Positions 37,201 through 48,911 of a stretch of DNA of 64,000 bases are shown one piece after another (the first letter of the stretch is position 1; the number at the start of each line of letters is the position of its first letter). The stretch spans positions 806,001-870,000 of the forward strand of contig NW_026870889.1 in assembly GCF_033118175.1 (NCBI RefSeq), given 5' to 3'. This DNA is from Dama dama (taxonomy: Eukaryota; Chordata; Mammalia; Artiodactyla; Cervidae). A program made the position numbers and the translations under genes. A model generated the notes under the pieces. It did no database searches. It was not told where the DNA came from and worked only from the letters and a program-made list of their open reading frames with translations.

Positions 37201-37701
37201 CTGCTGGGCTGGCCGCCTGTGTGGGAAGGGGCAGAGCCGACCTAGGGGCAAGTTGGGCCTCTTGCTCTCCCTGCGGCCCTGAGGCTGCTGGGCCAAAGAG
37301 GTCTTGTGCATCCAGCCCCTTGCTGGTCCCTTCCCTCTGACGAGGCCCTCTGAGCTCCAGTACCTTGCAGTGTGGAGACAGCCCCTGCCAGCAACCTCCT
37401 CTCCAAGGAGGCCTCAACCGAGGCCTAGGCCCAGGGGAAAGGCAGCAGTGGGGATGAGCCAGTGGAGGCGCCCGGGCATGTCTGGACCCAGTCCCCGCAG
37501 CCTGCCCCTTGGTGGGGCAGTACCCCCGGAGGCCAGGAAGGTCTGAGCAAGGCTGGCCAGGAGCAGGGGCCCTGCTGGGTCCTGCCCCTGGCCTGTGGGT
37601 CCTCTGAGCACAACCGGCCCTCTCCCACTGGAAGACCTCCCCGGCTGCCTCCAAAGGCCGGTTTGCCAATACTCCCGCCCGCTGTTCCCGCCAGGCACGC
37701 A
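34290..37701 (+). repeat. Five-unit tandem duplication, copy 1 (3,412 bp)
   Basis: Five successive units (starts near 34574, 35257, 35938, 36621 and 37304) followed directly by a second copy. Markers in order are ggcctttaccgagg, actggcgatgcgcc, ggcgcgcgggcatg with ttggtcgagc, gagccagcacctgcc with ggggattagcc, and gggcagcagtgggg. By eye I noticed only two differences from copy 2: ggaatgtctggg near 35490 (ggaaggtctggg in copy 2) and tagggggaagtt near 36560 (taggggcaagtt in copy 2). The copy boundary lies within the 129-bp module. Confidence 0.9.
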
Positions 37702-40700
37702 CAATGCTCCCAAGCCCGGGAGAAAAGCGCTTCGGGGTGGTGCTCTCACCGGGCCCTTGCCCCTGAGCCTGGGGGCAATGCAGGGGGAACACACTCCCAG
37801 GCGAAGGCAGAACCACATGCAAACGTCTGTTCCTGCCCCTGCACCGGCAGAGAGCTCAGGGGAGCAAGAGTCTGTCAGGCAGCTGCTGGGCTGGCCGCCT
37901 GTGTGGGAAGGGGCAGAGCCGACCTAGGGGCAAGTTGGGCCTCTTCCTCTCCCTGCTGCCCTGAGGCTGCTGGGCCAAAGAGGTTTTGGGCATCCAGCCC
38001 CTTGCTGGTCCCTTCCCTCTGACGAGGCCCTCTGAGCTCCAGCACCTTGCAGTGTGGAGACAGCCCCTGCCAGCAACCTCCTCTCCAAGGAGGCCTTTAC
38101 CGAGGCCTAGGCCCAGGGGAAAGGCACCAGCGGGGATGAGACTGGGGAGGCGCCCGGGCCTGTCTGGACCCAGTCCGCGCAGCCTGCCCCTTGGTGGGGC
38201 AGTATCCCCGGAGGCCAGGAAGGTCTGAGCAAGGCTGGCCAGGGGCAGGGGCCCTGCTGGGTCCTGCCCCTGTCCTGTGGGGCCTCTGAGCACAACCGGC
38301 ACTCTCCCGCTGGAAGACCTCCCCGGCTGCCTCCAAAGGCCGGTTTGCAAGCACTCCCGCCCGCTGTTCCCGCCAGGCACGCACAATGCTCCCAAGCCCG
38401 GGAGAAAACCGCTTCGGGGTGGTGCTCTCTCGGGGCCCTTGCCCCTGAGCCTGGGGGCCAGGCAGGGGTTCCACACTCCCAGGCCAAGTCAGAACCACAT
38501 GCACACGTCTGTTGCTGCCCCCTGCACCGGCAGAGAGCTCAGGGGAGCCAGAGTCTGCCAGGCAGCTGCTGGGCTGTCTGCCTGTGTGGGAAGGGGCAGA
38601 GCTGACCTAGGGGCAAGTTGGGCCTCTTGCTCTCCCTGCTGCCCTGAGGCTGCTGGGTCAAAGAGGTCTTGGGCATCCAGCCCTTTGCTGGTCCCTTCCC
38701 TCTGACGAGGCCCTCTGAGTTCCAGCACCTCGCAGTGTGGAGACAACCCCTGCCAGCAACCTCCTCTCCAAGGAGGCCTCAACCGAGGCCTAGGCCCAGG
38801 GGAAAGGCACCAGCGGGGATGAGACTGGCGATGCGCCCGGGCATGTCTGGACCCAGTCCCGGCAGTCTGCCCCTTGGTGGCGCAGTACCCCCGGAGGCAG
38901 GAAGGTCTGGGCAAGGCTGCCAGGGGCAGGGACACTGCTGGGTCCTGCCCCTGGCCTGTGGGGCCTCTGAGCACAACCGGCCCTCTCCCGCTGGAAGACC
39001 TCCCCGGCTGCCTCCAAAGGCCGGTTTGCAAGCACTCCCGCCCACTGTTCCCGCCAGGCGCGCACAATGCTCCAAAGCCCGGGAGAAAAGCGCTTCGGGG
39101 TGGTGCTCTCTCTGGGCCCTTGCCCCTGAGCCTGGGGGACAGGCAGGGGGAACACAATCCCAGTCCAAGGCAGAACCACATGCACACGTCTGTACCTGCC
39201 CCGAGCACCGGCAGAGAGCTCGGGGGAGCCAGAGTCTGTCAGGCAGCTGCTGGGCTGGCCGCCTGTGTGGGAAGGGGCAGAGCGGACCTAGGGGCAAGTT
39301 GGGCCTCTTGCTCTCCCTGCTGCCCTGAGGCTGCTGGGCCAAAGAGGTCTTGGGCATCCAGCCCCTTGCTGGTCCCTTCCCTCTGACGAGGCCCTCTGAG
39401 CTCCAGGACCTTGCAGTGTGGAGACAGCCCCTGCCAGCAACCTCCTCTCCAAGGAGGCCTTAACCGAGGCCTAGGCCCAGGGGAAAGGCACCAGCGGGGA
39501 TGAGACTGGGGAGGCGCGCGGGCATGTCTGGACACAGTCCCCGCAGCCTGCCCCTTGGTCGAGCAGTACCCCCGGAGGCCAGGAAGGTCTGGGCAAGGCT
39601 GGCCAGGGGCAGGGGCCCTGCTGGGTCCTGCCCCTGTCTTGTGGGGCCTCTGAGCACAACCGGACCTCTCCCGCTGGAAGACCTCCCTGGCTGCCTCCAA
39701 AGGCCGGTTTGCAAGCACTCCCGCCCGCTGTTCCAGCCAGGCACGCACAATGCTCCCAAGCCCGGGAGAAAAGCGCTTCGGGGTGGTGCTCTCTCCGGGC
39801 CCTTGCCCCTGAGCCTGGTGGCCAGGCAGCGGTTCCACACTCCCAGGTCAAATCAGAACCGCATGCACACGTCTGTTCCTGCCGCCTGCACAGGCAGAGA
39901 GTTCGGGGTAGCCAGAGTCTGCCAGGCAGCTGCTGGGCTGGCGGCCTGTGTGGGAAGGGGCAGAGCCGACCTAGGGGCAAGTTGGGCCTCTTGCTCTCCC
40001 TGCTGCCCTGAGGCTGCTGGGCCAAAGAGGTCTTGGGCATCCAGCCCCTTACTGGTCCCTTCCCTCTGACGAGGCCCTCTGAGCTCCAGCACCTTGCAGT
40101 GTGGAGCCAGCACCTGCCAGCAATCTCCTCTCCAAGGAGGCCTCAACCGAGGCCTACGCCCAGGGGAAAGGCACCAGCGGGGATTAGCCAGGGGAGGCGC
40201 CCGGGCATGTCTGGACCCTGTCCCCGCAGCCTGCCCCTTGGTGGGGCAGTACCCCCGAAGGCCAGGAAGGTCTGGGCAAGGCTGGCCAGGGGCAGGGGCC
40301 CTGCTGGGTCCTGCCCCTGGCCTGTGGGGCCTCTGAGCACAACCGGCCCTCTCCCGCTGGAAGACCTCCCGGGCTGCCTCAAAAGGCCGGTTTGCAAGCA
40401 CTCCCGCCCACTGTTCCCGCCAGGCGCGCACAATGCCTCAAAGCCCGGGAGAAAAGCGCTTCGGGGTGGTGCTCTCTCCGGGCCCTTGCCCCTGAGCCTG
40501 GGGGCCAGGCAGGGGATCCACACTCCCAGGTCAAGGCAGAGCCACATGCACACGTCTGTTCCAGCCACCTCCACCGGCAGAGAGCTCGGGGGAGCCAGAG
40601 TCTGTCAGGCAGCTGCTGGGCTGGCCGCCTGTGTGGGAAGGGGCAGAGCCGACCTAGGGGCAAGTTGGGCCTCTTGCTCTCCCTGCGGCCCTGAGGCTGC

Positions 40701-41149
40701 TGGGCCAAAGAGGTCTTGTGCATCCAGCCCCTTGCTGGTCCCTTCCCTCTGACGAGGCCCTCTGAGCTCCAGTACCTTGCAGTGTGGAGACAGCCCCTGC
40801 CAGCAACCTCCTCTCCAAGGAGGCCTCAACCGAGGCCTAGGCCCAGGGGAAAGGCAGCAGTGGGGATGAGCCAGTGGAGGCGCCCGGGCATGTCTGGACC
40901 CAGTCCCCGCAGCCTGCCCCTTGGTGGGGCAGTACCCCCGGAGGCCAGGAAGGTCTGAGCAAGGCTGGCCAGGAGCAGGGGCCCTGCTGGGTCCTGCCCC
41001 TGGCCTGTGGGTCCTCTGAGCACAACCGGCCCTCTCCCACTGGAAGACCTCCCCGGCTGCCTCCAAAGGCCGGTTTGCCAATACTCCCGCCCGCTGTTCC
41101 CGCCAGGCACGCACAATGCTCCCAAGCCCGGGAGAAAAGCGCTTCGGGG
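37702..41149 (+). repeat. Five-unit tandem duplication, copy 2
   Basis: Repeats the five units of copy 1 at an offset of exactly 3,412 bp (starts near 37986, 38669, 39350, 40033 and 40716). Identity continues to about 41149 inside the module of the fifth unit. There the two copies part: copy 1 continues with ctcaccgggccc and caatgcaggggg, copy 2 with ctctccgggccc and ccaggcagtggg. Confidence 0.9.
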
Positions 41150-43447
41150 TGGTGCTCTCTCCGGGCCCTTGCCCCTGAGCCTGGGGTCCAGGCAGTGGGT
41201 CCACACTCCCAGACCAAGGCAGAACCACATGCACACGTCTGTTCCTGCCCCCTGCACCGGCAGAGAGCTCAGGGGAGCAAGAGTCTGTCAGGCAGCTGCT
41301 GGGCTGGCCGCCTGTGTGGGAAGGGGCAGAGCCGACCTTGGGGCAAGTTGGGCCTCTTCCTCTCCCTGCTGCCCTGAGGCTGCTGGGCAAAAGAGGTCTT
41401 GGGCATCCAGCCCCTTGCTGGTCCCTTCCCGCTGACGAGGCCCTCTGAGCTCCAGCACCTTGCAGTGTGGAGACAGCCCCTGCCAGCCACCTCCTCTCGA
41501 AGGAGGCCTTAACTGAGGCCTAGGCCCAGGGCAAAGGCACCAGCGGGGATGAGACTGGGGAGGCACCCGGGCCTGTCTGGACCCAGTCCCCGCAGCCTGC
41601 CCCTTGGTGGGGAAGTATCCCCGGAGGCCAGGAAGGTCTGAGCAAGGCTGGCCAGGGGCAGGGGCCCTGCTGGGTCCTGCCCCTGTCCTGTGGGGCCTCT
41701 GAGCACAACCGGCCGTCTCCCGCTGGAAGACCTCCCCGGCTGCCTCCAAAGGCCGGTTTGCAAGCACTCCCGCCCGCTGTTCCCGCCAGGCACGCACAAT
41801 GCTCCCAAGCCCGGGAGAAAAGCGCTTCGGGGTGGTGCTCTCTCTGGGCCCTTGCCCCTGAGCCTGGGGGACAGGCAGGGGGAACACAATCCCAGGCCAA
41901 GGCAGAACCACATGCACACGTCTGTACCTGCCCCGAGCACCGGCAGAGAGCTCGGGGGAGCCAGAGTCTGTCAGGCAGCTGCTGGGCTGGCCGCCTGTGT
42001 GGGAAGGGGCAGAGCGGACCTAGGGGCAAGTTGGGCCTCTTGCTCTCCCTGCTGCCCTGAGGCTGCTGGGCCAAAGAGGTCTTGGGCATCCAGCCCCTTG
42101 CTGGTCCCTTCCCTCTGACGCGGCCCTCTGAGCTCCAGCACCTTGCAGTGTAGAGACAGCCCCTGCCAGCAACCTCCTCTCCAAGGAGGCCTTAACCGAG
42201 GCCTAGGCCCAGGGGAAAGGCACCAGCGGGGATGAGACTGGGGAGGCGCGCGGGCATGTCTGGACACAGTCCCCGCAGCCTGCCCCTTGGTCGGGCAGTA
42301 CCCCCGGAGGCCAGGAAGGTCTGGGCAAGGCTGGCCAGGGGCAGGGGCCCTGCTGGGTCCTGCCCCTGTCCTGTGGGGCCTCTGAGCACATCCGGCCCTC
42401 TCCCGCTGGAGGACCTCCCCGGCTGCCCCCAAAGGCCGGTTTACAAGCACTCCCACCCACTGTTCCCGCCAGGCATGCACAATGCTCCCAAGCCCGGGAG
42501 AAAAGCGCTTCGGGGTGGTGCTCTCTCCGGGCCCTTGCCCCTGAGCCTGGTGGCCAGGCAGCGGTTCCACACTCCCAGGCCAAATCAGAACCACATGCAC
42601 ACGTCTGTTCCTACCGCCTGCACCGGCAGAGAGCTCGGGGTAGCCAGAGTCTGTCAGGCAGCTGCTGGGCTGGCGGCCTGTGTGGGAAGGGGCAGAGCCG
42701 ACCTAGGGGCAAGTTGGGCCTCTTGCTCTCCCTGCTGCCCTGAGGCTGCTGGGCCAAAGAGTTCTTGGGCATCCAGCCCCTTGCTGGTCCCTTCCCTCTG
42801 ACGAGTCCCTCTGAGCTCCAGCACCTCGCAGTGTGGAGACAGCCCCTGCCAGCAACCTCCTCTCCAAGGAGGCCTTAACCGAGGCCTAGGCCCAGGGGAA
42901 AGGCACCAGCGGGGATGAGACTGGGGAGGCGCCCGGGCATGTCTGGACACAGTCCCCGCAGCCTGCCCCTTGGTGGGGCAGTACCCCCGGAGGCCAGGAA
43001 GGTCTGGGAAAGGCTGGCCAGGGGCAGGGGCCCTGCTGGGTCCTGCCCCTGTCTTGTGGGGCCTCTGAGCACAACCGGCCCTCTCCCGCTGGAAGACCTC
43101 CCTGGCTGCCTCCAAAGGCCGGTTTGCAAGCACTCCCGCCCACTGTTCCCGCCAGGCGCGCACAACGCTCCAAAGCCCGGGAGAAAAGCGCTTCGGGGTG
43201 GTGCTCTCTCTGGGCCCTTGCCCCTGAGCCTGGGGGACAGGCAGGGGGAACACAATCCCAGTCCAAGGCAGAACCACATGCACACGTCTGTACCTGCCCC
43301 GAGCACCGGCAGAGAGCTCGGGGGAGCCAGAGTCTGTCAGGCAGCTGCTGGGCTGGCCGCCTGTGTGGGAAGGGGCAGAGCGGACCTAGGGGCAAGTTGG
43401 GCCTCTTGCTCTCCCTGCTGCCCTGAGGCTGCTGGGCCAAAGAGGTC
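41150..43447 (+). repeat. 683-bp units linking the five-unit duplication to the eight-unit repeat
   Basis: The block holds the end of the unit starting 40716 and units starting near 41399, 42082 and 42765. The 41399 unit has cagccacctcctctcg, ggcacccgggcctg and gggaagtatcc. The 42082 unit has the unusual gacgcggccctctg and gtgtagagac. The 42765 unit has acgagtccctctgagc and gtctgggaaagg. The last two reappear as a pair at 59840-61205, offset 17,758 bp, exactly 26 x 683. Confidence 0.88.
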
Positions 43448-46400
43448 TTGGGCATCCAGCCCCTTGCTGGTCCCTTCCCTCTGACGAGGCCCTCTGAGCT
43501 CCAGGACCTTGCAGTGTGGAGACAGCCCCTGCCAGCAACCTCCTCTCCAAGGAGGCCTTAACCGAGGCCTAGGCCCAGGGGAAAGGCACCAGCGGGGATG
43601 AGACTGGGGAGGCGCGCGGGCATGTCTCGACACAGTCCCCGCAGCCTGCCCCTTGGTCGAGCAGTACCCCCGGAGGCCAGGAAGGTCTGGGCAAGGCTGG
43701 CCAGGGGCAGGGGCCCTGCTGGGTCCTGCCCCTGTCTTGTGGGGCCTCTGAGCACAACCGGACCTCTCCCGCTGGAAGACCTCCCTGGCTGCCTCCAAAG
43801 GCCGGTTTGCAAGCACTCCCGCCCGCTGTTCCAGCCAGGCACGCACAATGCTCCCAAGCCCGGGAGAAAAGCGCTTCGGGGTGGTGCTCTCTCCGGGCCC
43901 TTGCCCCTGAGCCTGGTGGCCAGGCAGCGGTTCCACACTCCCAGGTCAAATCAGAACCGCATGCACACGTCTGTTCCTGCCGCCTGCACAGGCAGAGAGT
44001 TCGGGGTAGCCAGAGTCTGCCAGGCAGCTGCTGGGCTGGCGGCCTGTGTGGGAAGGGGCAGAGCCGACCTAGGGGCAAGTTGGGCCTCTTGCTCTCCCTG
44101 CTGCCCTGAGGCTGCTGGGCCAAAGAGGTCTTGGGCATCCAGCCCCTTACTGGTCCCTTCCCTCTGACGAGGCCCTCTGAGCTCCAGCACCTTGCAGTGT
44201 GGAGCCAGCACCTGCCAGCAATCTCCTCTCCAAGGAGGCCTCAACCGAGGCCTACGCCCAGGGGAAAGGCACCAGCGGGGATTAGCCAGGGGAGGCGCCC
44301 GGGCATGTCTGGACCCTGTCCCCGCAGCCTGCCCCTTGGTGGGGCAGTACCCCCGAAGGCCAGGAAGGTCTGGGCAAGGCTGGCCAGGGGCAGGGGCCCT
44401 GCTGGGTCCTGCCCCTGGCCTGTGGGGCCTCTGAGCACAACCGGCCCTCTCCCACTGGAAGACCTCCCGGGCTGCCTCAAAAGGCCGGTTTGCAAGCACT
44501 CCCGCCCACTGTTCCCGCCAGGCGCGCACAATGCCTCAAAGCCCGGGAGAAAAGCGCTTCGGGGTGGTGCTCTCTCCGGGCCCTTGCCCCTGAGCCTGGG
44601 GGCCAGGCAGGGGATCCACACTCCCAGGTCAAGGCAGAGCCACATGCACACGTCTGTTCCAGCCACCTCCACCGGCAGAGAGCTCGGGGGAGCCAGAGTC
44701 TGTCAGGCAGCTGCTGGGCTGGCCGCCTGTGTGGGAAGGGGCAGAGCCGACCTAGGGGCAAGTTGGGCCTCTTGCTCTCCCTGCGGCCCTGAGGCTGCTG
44801 GGCCAAAGAGGTCTTGTGCATCCAGCCCCTTGCTGGTCCCTTCCCTCTGACGAGGCCCTCTGAGCTCCAGTACCTTGCAGTGTGGAGACAGCCCCTGCCA
44901 GCAACCTCCTCTCCAAGGAGGCCTCAACCGAGGCCTAGGCCCAGGGGAAAGGCACCAGTGGGGATGAGCCAGTGGAGGCGCCCGGGCATGTCTGGACCCA
45001 GTCCCCGCAGCCTGCCCCTTGGTGGGGCAGTACCCCCGGAGGCCAGGAAGGTCTGAGCAAGGCTGGCCAGGAGCAGGGGCCCTGCTGTGTCCTGCCCCTG
45101 GCCTGTGGGTCCTCTGAGCACAACCGGCCCTCTCCCACTGGAAGACCTCCCCGGCTGCCTCCAAAGGCCGGTTTGCCAATACTCCCGCCCGCTGTTCCCG
45201 CCAGGCACGCACAATGCTCCCAAGCCCGGGAGAAAAGCGCTTCGGGGTGGTGCTCTCTCCGGGCCCTTGCCCCTGAACCTGGGGTCCAGGCAGTGGGTCC
45301 ACACTCCCAGACCAAGGCAGAACCACATGCACACGTCTGTTCCTGCCCCCTGCACCGGCAGAGAGCTCAGGGGAGCAAGAGTCTGTCAGGCAGCTGCTGG
45401 GCTGGCCGCCTGTGTGGGAAGGGGCAGAGCCGACCTTGGGGCAAGTTGGGCCTCTTCCTCTCCCTGCTGCCCTGAGGCTGCTGGGCAAAAGAGGTCTTGG
45501 GCATCCAGCCCCTTGCTGGTCCCTTCCCGCTGACGAGGCCCTCTGAGCTCCAGCACCTTGCAGTGTGGAGACAGCCCCTGCCAGCCACCTCCTCTCGAAG
45601 GAGGCCTTAACTGAGGCCTAGGCCCAGGGCAAAGGCACCAGCGGGGATGAGACTGGGGAGGCACCCGGGCCTGTCTGGACCCAGTCCCCGCAGCCTGCCC
45701 CTTGGTGGGGAAGTATCCCCGGAGGCCAGGAAGGTCTGAGCAAGGCTGGCCAGGGGCAGGGGCCCTGCTGGGTCCTGCCCCTGTCCTGTGGGGCCTCTGA
45801 GCACATCCGGCCCTCTCCCGCTGGAAGACCTCCCCGGCTGCCCCCAAAGGCCGGTTTGCAAGCACTCCCACCCACTGTTCCCGCCAGGCATGCACAATGC
45901 TCCCAAGCCCGGGAGAAAAGCGCTTCGGGGTGGTGCTCTCTCCGGGCCCTTGCCACTGAGCCTGGTGGCCAGGCAGCGGTTCCACACTCCCAGGCCAAAT
46001 CAGAACCACATGCACACGTCTGTTCCTACCGCCTGCACCGGCAGAGAGCTCGGGGTAGCCAGAGTCTGTCAGGCAGCTGCTGGGCTGGCGGCCTGTGTGG
46101 GAAGGGGCAGAGCCGACCTAGGGGCAAGTTGGGCCTCTTGCTCTCCCTGCTGCCCTGAGGCTGCTGGGCCAAAGAGGTCTTGGGCATCCAGCCCCTTGCT
46201 GGTCCCTTCCCTCTGACGAGTCCCTCTGAGCTCCAGCACCTCGCAGTGTGGAGACAGCCCCTGCCAGCAACCTCCTCTCCAAGGAGGCCTTAACCGAGGC
46301 CTAGGCCCAGGGGAAAGGCACCAGCGGGGATGAGACTGGGGAGGCGCCCGGGCATGTCTGGACAGAGTCCCCGCAGCCTGCCCCTTGGTGGGGCAGTACC

Positions 46401-48911
46401 CCCGGAGGCCAGGAAAGTCTGGGAAAGGCTGGCCAGGGGCAGGGGCCCTGCTGGGTCCTGCCCCTGTCTTGTGGGGCCTCTGAGCACAACCGGCCCTCTC
46501 CCGCTGGAAGACCTCCCTGGCTGCCTCCAAAGGCCGGTTTGCAAGCACTCCCGCCCGCTGTTCCAGCCAGGCACGCACAATGCTCCCAAGCCCGGGAGAA
46601 AAGCGCTTCGGGGTGGTGCTCTCTCCGGGCCCTTGCCCCTGAGCCTGGTGGCCAGGCAGCGGTTCCACACTCCCAGGTCAAATCAGAACCACATGCACAC
46701 GTCTGTTCCTGCCGCCTGCACAGGCAGAGAGCTCGGGGTAGCCAGAGTCTGCCAGGCAGCTGCTGGGCTGGCGGCCTGTGTGGGAAGGGGCAGAGCCGAC
46801 CTAGGGGCAAGTTGGGCCTCTTGCTCTCCCTGCTGCCCTGAGGCTGCTGGGCCAAAGAGGTCTTGGGCATCCAGCCCCTTGCTGGTCCCTTCCGTCTGAC
46901 GAGGCCCTCTGAGCTCCAGCACCTTGCAGTGTGGAGCCAGCACCTGCCAGCAATCTCCTCTCCAAGGAGGCCTCAACCGAGGCCTACGCCCAGGGGAAAG
47001 GCACCAGCGGGGATTAGCCAGGGGAGGCGCCCGGGCATGTCTGGACCCTGTCTCCGCAGCCTGCCCCTTGGTGGGGCAGTACCCCCGGAGGCCAGGAAGG
47101 TCTGGGCAAGGCTGGCCAGGGGCAGGGGCCCTGCTGGGTCCTGCCCCTGGCCTGTGGGGCCTCTGAGCACAACCGGCCCTCTCCCACTGGAAGACCTCCC
47201 GGGCTGCCTCAAAAGGCCGGTTTGCAAGCACTCCCGCCCACTGTTCCCGCCAGGCGCGCACAATGCCTCAAAGCCCGGGAGAAAAGCGCTTCGGGGTGGT
47301 GCTCTCTCCGGGCCCTTGCCCCTGAGCCTGGGGGCCAGGCAGGGGATCCACACTCCCAGGTCAAGGCAGAGCCACATGCACACGTCTGTTCCAGCCACCT
47401 CCACCGGCAGAGAGCTCGGGGGAGCCAGAGTCTGTCAGGCAGCTGCTGGGCTGGCCGCCTGTGTGGGAAGGGGCAGAGCCGACCTAGGGGCAAGTTGGGC
47501 CTCTTGCTCTCCCTGCGGCCCTGAGGCTGCTGGGCCAAAGAGGTCTTGTGCATCCAGCCCCTTGCTGGTCCCTTCCCTCTGACGAGGCCCTCTGAGCTCC
47601 AGTACCTTGCAGTGTGGAGACAGCCCCTGCCAGCAACCTCCTCTCCAAGGAGGCCTCAACCGAGGCCTAGGCCCAGGGGAAAGGCACCAGTGGGGATGAG
47701 CCAGTGGAGGCGCCCGGGCATGTCTGGACCCAGTCCCCGCAGCCTGCCCCTTGGTGGGGCAGTACCCCCGGAGGCCAGGAAGGTCTGAGCAAGGCTGGCC
47801 AGGAGCAGGGGCCCTGCTGGGTCCTGCCCCTGGCCTGTGGGTCCTCTGAGCACAACCGGCCCTCTCCCACTGGAAGACCTCCCCGGCTGCCTCCAAAGGC
47901 CGGTTTGCCAATACTCCCGCCCGCTGTTCCCGCCAGGCACGCACAATGCTCCCAAGCCCGGGAGAAAAGCGCTTCGGGGTGGTGCTCTCTCCGGGCCCTT
48001 GCCCCTGAGCCTGGGGTCCAGGCAGTGGGTCCACACTCCCAGACCAAGGCAGAACCACATGCACACGTCTGTTCCTGCCCCCTGCACCGGCAGAGAGCTC
48101 AGGGGAGCAAGAGTCTGTCAGGCAGCTGCTGGGCTGGCCGCCTGTGTGGGAAGGGGCAGAGCCGACCTTGGGGCAAGTTGGGCCTCTTCCTCTCCCTGCT
48201 GCCCTGAGGCTGCTGGGCAAAAGAGGTCTTGGGCATCCAGCCCCTTGCTGGTCCCTTCCCGCTGACGAGGCCCTCTGAGCTCCAGCACCTTGCAGTGTGG
48301 AGACAGCCCCTGCCAGCCACCTCCTCTCGAAGGAGGCCTTAACTGAGGCCTAGGCCCAGGGCAAAGGCACCAGCGGGGATGAGACTGGGGAGGCACCCGG
48401 GCCTGTCTGGACCCAGTCCCCGCAGCCTGCCCCTTGGTGGGGAAGTATCCCCGGAGGCCAGGAAGGTCTGAGCAAGGCTGGCCAGGGGCAGGGGCCCTGC
48501 TGGGTCCTGCCCCTGTCCTGTGGGGCCTCTGAGCACAACCGGCCGTCTCCCGCTGGAAGACCTCCCCGGCTGCCTCCAAAGGCCGGTTTGCAAGCACTCC
48601 CGCCCGCTGTTCCCGCCAGGCACGCACAATGCTCCCAAGCCCGGGAGAAAAGCGCTTCGGGGTGGTGCTCTCTCTGGGCCCTTGCCCCTGAGCCTGGGGG
48701 ACAGGCAGGGGGAACACAATCCCAGGCCAAGGCAGAACCACATGCACACGTCTGTACCTGCCCCGAGCACCGGCAGAGAGCTCGGGGGAGCCAGAGTCTG
48801 TCAGGCAGCTGCTGGGCTGGCCGCCTGTGTGGGAAGGGGCAGAGCGGACCTAGGGGCAAGTTGGGCCTCTTGCTCTCCCTGCTGCCCTGAGGCTGCTGGG
48901 CCAAAGAGGTC
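43448..48911 (+). repeat. Eight-unit higher-order repeat, copy 1 (5,464 bp)
   Basis: Eight 683-bp units in the order c, d, e, f2, h, d', e, f1, starting near 43448, 44131, 44814, 45497, 46180, 46863, 47546 and 48229. Type c has ttggtcgagc; d and d' have gagccagcacctgcc and ggggatccacac (BamHI); e has ccagtaccttgc and gagccagtggagg; f1 and f2 have gggaagtatcc; h has acgagtccctctgagc. d' differs from d by cccttccgtctg; f2 differs from f1 by gagcacatccgg and a different tail. Eye-visible differences from copy 2 are single bases, about ten, for example tgtctcgacac near 43625 and ctgctgtgtcc near 45085. Confidence 0.9.
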
